Shown here one piece after another: positions 14,206-18,167 of a DNA stretch of 18,167 bases; position 1 is the stretch's first letter, and every line of letters begins with the position of its first letter. Under the pieces are notes generated by a model. The model worked only from the letters and a program-made list of their open reading frames with translations, was not told the origin of the DNA and did not search any database. The position numbers were made by a program, and so were the translations under genes. The DNA comes from Actinomyces sp. (GTDB taxonomy: Bacteria; Actinomycetota; Actinomycetes; Actinomycetales; Actinomycetaceae), in contig JAHACW010000045.1 of the NCBI GenBank assembly GCA_018375675.1, positions 1-18,167 of the forward strand. Direction: 5' to 3'.

Positions 14206-16806
14206 TCAGGCGGCGCGGCGGCGCGCCCAGGCACACGCACCGGCGAGGCCGAGGAGGGCGGCGCCGAGGCCGAGGTGCGGGTAGATGCCCGCGGAGCCGG
14301 AGTTGGGTAGGACGCCGACCTGGGTGTCGACGACGCGGATGGCGGGCAGCGCGGCGGCGCCCGTTCCTGCGGAGGCGGGGATGACGCGCACGGAGGTGAA
14401 GCCCTCGTCGGCGCCGAAGTCGGTGGTGATCACCGTGGAGGCCGAGGCGTCGGCGCCCACCTCGATGTGGAAGGGTACGGCGCGCGGCAGGAGGACGTGC
14501 CCGGCGGGGGCGCGTGTCTCGACGAGCCAGTAGGTCTTCCCGGTCTCGAGGGGCGCGGTGACGAACTGCGATTCGCCGTCGGAAGTGGACACGGGCGTGC
14601 CGGTCAGGGCCTCGTTGTCGTAGATCGCGAAGGCGGCGCCCTCAAGCGGGTAGGTGCCGTCCTCGTTGGCGGTGCCGACGGGCTGGGTGCCGGCCTTTTC
14701 GATGCGGATGGTGCGCGGGCGGGCGGGCGCGCAGGCCTCGTTGTTGGCGGCGCCGTCGTGGTCGTAGGGGCCGGCGACGGAGTTGTAGAGGCCGCGCTTG
14801 GGGGTGAGGCGCCCGTTCGATGGGACGCACTCGAGGGCGGACTCGCTGTACCCGGCGGCTGCCTTGTCGCGGGCGACCTTCATGCGGATGAACCAGGTCG
14901 CAGACTTTCCGGGTTCGACGTTGGTGCCCTGGGTGAGGACGTAGGTGGCGGCGCGGTTCTGTTCGCGGGCACTGCCCAGGCCCTCGAGAGAGGTGGCGAT
15001 CGCTGCGGAGCGCAGGGTGAGGCCGGGCGCGAAGGCCGGGGTGTCGACGAGGCGTCCGGTCGTGCCCGCAATCGTGCCGTCGTTCGTGGCGGTGACGCGG
15101 TAGGTGACGGTGATCGTGTCGCCGGAGGCTCCCTCGACGCTTTCGACGGTCTTGTCGATGCGCAGCTTGGGGGCCTGCTGCTGGATCGTGAAGTTGCAGG
15201 TGATCGGCACGGCGGCCGCGGTCTTGGCCGGGGGCACATCCGAGAAGTCAATGCCACCGGTCATGGGGTCGCGTGTGACGTTGACGGCCTCGCCGATGCC
15301 GTTGACGCAGCTGATGTCGGTGAGCTCCCAGCGGGCCGAGTTCGGGTCGTCGGAGACCTTCCAGGGGCCGAAGTAGCCGGGTTCGCCGAAGCGCAGGGGG
15401 CGGCGCCCGGGGATGCGCGGGCCGGTCTCGGCGATGACGAACTGGGAGTATCCGGGGATGAAGGCCTGGTATCCGGACGTCACGGTGCCATCCTTGCCGT
15501 AGCCCGTGGGGGTCAGGGGGCTGTCCGCGAAGGAGGACCAGTCGACGAAGCCGCCCGCTTTCTCGGCGGTCTTGAGGGGCTCGCCCGTGGGCGAGACGAA
15601 GTCGCCGATACCCAGCGTCGTGAAGTTAAAGGAGGGGATCTTGCCGCCGATCGCCTCGGATTCCGGGGTGACGGTCTTGGCGATGCGGATGTAGCGCTCC
15701 TGGCTGAAGGTCGCGTACAGGCACCCGTACGAGGTCTTGTTTTCCTTCGAACTGAAGGTGGAGACGGGGGTGACGCCCTCGGGCGGCGTGTCTGGGCAGG
15801 TGCCGTCGCCGCTGGGGGTGAAGCCGGCGATGACGAGGCGGTACGGGATTCCGTCGATCATGACGGTCTTGTTCGAGGTGGTCCGCGAGATCGTCAGCAC
15901 GTCGTCGGAATTGGGGCTCTGGTCGGGCGTGCCCGCAGCGTCGGGGTACGCAGCCGGGTTGTTCGTGTAGATGTCGCGGTTGCCTCGGCCCTTGCCGACG
16001 TGGCGGTAGCAGTACCAGACGCCCGATCCGGCGTCGCGGTTGAGGGCGGCGTAGGGCGCGTTGGCGGGGCAAGAGTTCGGCCCGTTGGCGCGCGAGGCAA
16101 GCATGTAGGCGCCCTCGTCGCTCAGGGCGGCGGTGGTGTCGGTGTCGTCCTCGGTCTCCTCCTGATCGAAGGGGAAGGAGTCCTCGATGCCGCCGATGTT
16201 GACGTCGATCGACGAGTGGACCCACTGGCTGGCCGAGTGCACCTGGAAGTTGTTGTGTCGCACGGTGCCCAGGAGGAAGGGCTTACCGATGGGGACGTCG
16301 CCCGGGTTGTTGGGCTTGTAGCCCAGGGCGTTGGTGTTCTCGGGCGAGATGACGCCGGTGGCGACGGGGTTGGCGGCGGGCAGGCCGCGCGCGATGTAGG
16401 TCCAGTAGTCGCCCGAGGCGACGGCGGCGTCCAGCATGGGCTGGGCGGTTCCGGCCTGGAGGGGGGCCGAGGACTGGGCGGGGTCGGCCGGGTCAAAGGG
16501 GCCCGCACCGCGCACAGTTCCGACGTAGGCGTTGTCGGGAACGTTCGTCGTGCGGTCAAAGCCCGAGCCGTTGATGGTGGCCGCGCCGAGGCGGCCGGCA
16601 GATGAGGTGACGGGGACGGTGCCGCCGCCGGGGGGCTCGAGCGTGGGGTCGGCGTCCGCGCGCTCGGGGGCGACGAGGCCGGGGAGGGCAGCTGCGCCCG
16701 CGACGAGGAGGGCGGCGAGGGCACGCGCGACGGTGCCGCGAGGCCGGGACTCGGTCCTCGCGTGCGTGGCGCGGCGGGAGCGTGCGCCGCTGGGGTGGTG
16801 CTCCAC
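14206..16806 (-). CDS. Sortase-anchored surface protein with LPNSG signal, possible pilus tip or adhesin
   Basis: This 866-residue protein starts with an Arg-rich tail, a hydrophobic signal segment (about 27-47) and a likely cleavage after ADA. The segment at about 175-225 (LGTVRHNNFQV) resembles choice-of-anchor K domains. A DUF11-like beta domain lies at about 540-645 (LRIDKTVES). A SpaA/Cna-B-like domain lies at about 699-790, with IRIEKAG and the E-box YWLVETRAPAGH, which could form an isopeptide bond. It ends with LPNSG at 833-837, a hydrophobic helix and RRR. Eight extracytoplasmic cysteines occur. No pilin motif (YPK) is seen, so it is unlikely to be a shaft pilin. The frame requires GTG at 16806; the ATG two bases upstream is out of frame. 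GGAGG is four bases before the GTG. Confidence 0.85.
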   Translation of the reverse strand: MEHHPSGARSRRATHARTESRPRGTVARALAALLVAGAAALPGLVAPERADADPTLEPPGGGTVPVTSSAGRLGAATINGSGFDRTTNVPDNAYVGTVRGAGPFDPADPAQSSAPLQAGTAQPMLDAAVASGDYWTYIARGLPAANPVATGVISPENTNALGYKPNNPGDVPIGKPFLLGTVRHNNFQVHSASQWVHSSIDVNIGGIEDSFPFDQEETEDDTDTTAALSDEGAYMLASRANGPNSCPANAPYAALNRDAGSGVWYCYRHVGKGRGNRDIYTNNPAAYPDAAGTPDQSPNSDDVLTISRTTSNKTVMIDGIPYRLVIAGFTPSGDGTCPDTPPEGVTPVSTFSSKENKTSYGCLYATFSQERYIRIAKTVTPESEAIGGKIPSFNFTTLGIGDFVSPTGEPLKTAEKAGGFVDWSSFADSPLTPTGYGKDGTVTSGYQAFIPGYSQFVIAETGPRIPGRRPLRFGEPGYFGPWKVSDDPNSARWELTDISCVNGIGEAVNVTRDPMTGGIDFSDVPPAKTAAAVPITCNFTIQQQAPKLRIDKTVESVEGASGDTITVTYRVTATNDGTIAGTTGRLVDTPAFAPGLTLRSAAIATSLEGLGSAREQNRAATYVLTQGTNVEPGKSATWFIRMKVARDKAAAGYSESALECVPSNGRLTPKRGLYNSVAGPYDHDGAANNEACAPARPRTIRIEKAGTQPVGTANEDGTYPLEGAAFAIYDNEALTGTPVSTSDGESQFVTAPLETGKTYWLVETRAPAGHVLLPRAVPFHIEVGADASASTVITTDFGADEGFTSVRVIPASAGTGAAALPAIRVVDTQVGVLPNSGSAGIYPHLGLGAALLGLAGACAWARRRAA

Positions 16807-16825
16807 ATGCCCTCCAGGTCGTTTG

Positions 16826-16856
16826 ACAGTTACTCACTGACTCTAGCGTAAATACG
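16826..16856 (-). promoter_or_regulatory. AT-rich promoter-like region upstream of the surface-protein gene
   Basis: On the minus strand this short AT-rich block contains TATTTA, TAGAGT and TAACTG, any of which could act as a -10 box 20-50 bases before the GTG start. No strong -35 is visible. It suggests the surface-protein gene may have its own promoter downstream of the sortase gene. Confidence 0.3.
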
Positions 16857-16857
16857 G

Positions 16858-16899
16858 GGAAACGCGTGGGTGAGCTTGCTCGCTCGCTCGCGCGTTTCC
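16858..16899. terminator. Inverted repeat between sortase and surface-protein genes
   Basis: GGAAACGCG (16858-16866) and CGCGTTTCC (16891-16899) form a nine-base perfect stem enclosing a 24-base loop that can fold further (GTGAGC with GCTCGC). Part of the loop is a CTCG tetranucleotide run. It begins about 40 bases after the sortase stop in the transcribed direction. It may terminate or attenuate read-through into the surface-protein gene, or protect the sortase mRNA end. Confidence 0.45.
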
Positions 16900-16939
16900 G
16901 CGTGTCAGGCGGCCCGAGGAGGCCACGCGAAGGGGGTGC

Positions 16940-18073
16940 TTACTGCTTGCCGCGTTCCTCGAGCATCTTCTTGAGGGCGGCGGTGCGTCCGGCGTCGACC
17001 TCCTCCTCGGAGATCTGCTCGGCGTCCGTCAGCAGGTCCGGAGTGGCGGCGGGCGCGTCGGGGGCGGCAGTCGAGGCCTCGGCGGGAGCGGCCGCATCTG
17101 CGGAAGACGAAGCGGGCTCAACCGACTCAGCCCCGGCCTCGTCCCCGGCCTCGGCGGAGGCGAGCGCAGCAGCGGCGGCGCCCTCAATCTCCTGCGGCTC
17201 CCCGTCGTTGCGCTTGCGGGAGCGCAGCCAGAGGATACCGGCAACGAGCAGGATGACGGCGACGGACGCGAGGACGGCGATCATCCACGGCTTCATGACA
17301 GCGCCCTTGACCTGTGCGGCTTCGGCGGCCGCGGCCTCGTCGTCCATGGGGACACGCTCGCCGGTCACGAGGAGGCGGTGCGTGTTGACGCCGTAGGGGG
17401 TACAGGTGATGAGGGTGGCGAGGTCCTTGCCTTCGACCTTGTTGAGGGACTCGGTCTCGTGGGGCAGGACGACGCGGATGTCGGTGACCTGGTACTTGAG
17501 GTGGCGCCCGGCGGTCTCGATGTAGAAGTAGTCGCCCATCTTGACGCTGGTCAGCTGGTCGAACATGGTCGCGTTACCCAGGCCGGTGTGGCCGGTGAGG
17601 ACCGTGTGCGTGGATTCACCGCCGACGGGCAGGGCAGTGCCGAAGAGGTGGCCGATGCCCTTGTCGAGCGTCGCGGTGTCGGTGCCGTGGTAGATCGGCA
17701 GGTTGACGTCGATCGAGGGGATCTTGATGGTCGCCATGACGTCGTTGAGGTTGAGCTGGCTCAGGTAGTCCTGGTACTGCGCGGTGCCGGGGCGCTGGGC
17801 GTCCAGCCAGGGGTCGAGGATCGGCGACGCGGAGGCCTTGAGGTTGTATTCGTCGGCGCGGCGCAGGGACTCGGCGACGGCGTCGGGGCCTGCCTGCTCG
17901 GCGACGGCGCTGAATTCGGAGGCGATGCGTTCCTGGCGCGCGTTGTTGTACTGGGTCGCGAAGACGGGGTACAGGAGGACCAGGATGCCGGCCAGCAGCA
18001 GGATCGGGGGCGCGATGGTGAGGAGACGCCACTTGAGGGGGGTCTTCTTCTTGTCGGGCGCTTGGGTGCTCAC
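16940..18073 (-). CDS. Class C (pilin-type) sortase with long cytoplasmic tail
   Basis: This 377-residue transpeptidase joins or anchors sorting-signal proteins at the cell surface. After an N-terminal transmembrane helix it has a lid motif ILDPWLD (Asp87, Trp89) and catalytic His162 (LTGHTG), Cys224 (TLITCTPYG) and Arg233 (THRLLV). A second membrane helix WMIAVLASVAVILL follows. The lid and second helix define class C. After that helix comes a tail of about 100 residues, rich in Ala/Glu/Ser and ending with a basic helix, which is unusual for the class. The GTG at 18073 is preceded by GGAGA at good spacing. The ATG at 18088 (five residues longer) has no such site. It is transcribed ahead of the surface-protein gene. 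Confidence 0.93.
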   Translation of the reverse strand: MSTQAPDKKKTPLKWRLLTIAPPILLLAGILVLLYPVFATQYNNARQERIASEFSAVAEQAGPDAVAESLRRADEYNLKASASPILDPWLDAQRPGTAQYQDYLSQLNLNDVMATIKIPSIDVNLPIYHGTDTATLDKGIGHLFGTALPVGGESTHTVLTGHTGLGNATMFDQLTSVKMGDYFYIETAGRHLKYQVTDIRVVLPHETESLNKVEGKDLATLITCTPYGVNTHRLLVTGERVPMDDEAAAAEAAQVKGAVMKPWMIAVLASVAVILLVAGILWLRSRKRNDGEPQEIEGAAAAALASAEAGDEAGAESVEPASSSADAAAPAEASTAAPDAPAATPDLLTDAEQISEEEVDAGRTAALKKMLEERGKQ

Positions 18074-18167
18074 GCTTTCTCCGTTCATTGCCGAGGCCGT
18101 GGAAGTTTGTCTGGTTACAGGGTAGTACCGCTGGGGGCGGTTGCGGGCAACGCAAGGGGGGTGTGGA

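Noticed and set aside
14467..16605. A 712-codon plus-strand open frame opposite the surface-protein gene
   Set aside because: It is Gly/Val/Arg-rich low-complexity sequence caused by GC3 bias of the minus-strand gene; the minus strand has the signal peptide, domains and sorting signal.
16823..16828. Perfect TTGACA on the plus strand, possible antisense promoter toward the sortase gene
   Set aside because: The nearest AT-rich -10 candidate lies 20 bases away (TAAATA), beyond normal spacing, so I do not call it.
18141..18167. Promoter for the sortase gene at the window edge
   Set aside because: TTGCCC and TACCCT can be found on the minus strand but are 20 bases apart, and the upstream sequence is cut off by the window end.

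Overview
This is about 18.2 kb of high-GC chromosomal DNA. Codon use is strongly GC3-biased, and several genes start with GTG or lack a visible ribosome binding site. The gene families present (class C sortase plus sorting-signal surface protein, DipZ-like protein, MbfA-like ferritin/VIT1 fusion, long HrpA with DUF3418-type C-terminus) point to an actinobacterium. An oral Actinomyces/Schaalia-type organism is the best guess. That placement is inferred from family content and composition; no rRNA or tRNA is present to confirm it.

Layout. Positions 1-800 hold no convincing gene but are full of repeats. The most striking is a 42-bp-period array at 51-339: three cores in one orientation, then four in the opposite one, with the inner three pairs exactly symmetric about position 174. 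It is followed by three copies of a degenerate 33-bp repeat and a 27-bp tandem duplication. At 801-1643 (minus) lies an alpha/beta-hydrolase-fold protein that lacks the expected nucleophile serine and histidine. Two overlapping plus-strand genes follow: a small YtxH-like protein and a ferritin-like/VIT1 iron or manganese transporter. Next come an ADP-ribosylglycohydrolase-family gene and a 1658-residue HrpA-type DEAH RNA helicase. The helicase stop codon overlaps the start of a SprT-like zinc protease.

From 10.0 to 12.7 kb a phosphoribosyltransferase is translationally coupled to a P-loop nucleoside-type kinase, and both precede a compact DipZ-like CcdA-thioredoxin fusion. A stem-loop at 12741-12766 separates this plus-strand block from a minus-strand block that runs to the end of the window. 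In transcription order that block is a class C sortase, a large cell-wall-anchored surface protein with an LPNSG sorting signal, an MTA/SAH-type nucleosidase, and a low-molecular-weight tyrosine phosphatase.

How the genes may work together. The sortase and surface protein form a surface-assembly module, but no shaft pilin with a pilin motif is in the window; one may lie beyond 18167. The surface protein has eight extracytoplasmic cysteines, and the DipZ-like protein could in principle act in their redox folding (inference). The nucleosidase, phosphoribosyltransferase, kinase and ADP-ribosylglycohydrolase all act on nucleosides, nucleobases or ADP-ribose, but they are not one operon. The region most worth a second look is the 1-800 repeat field.
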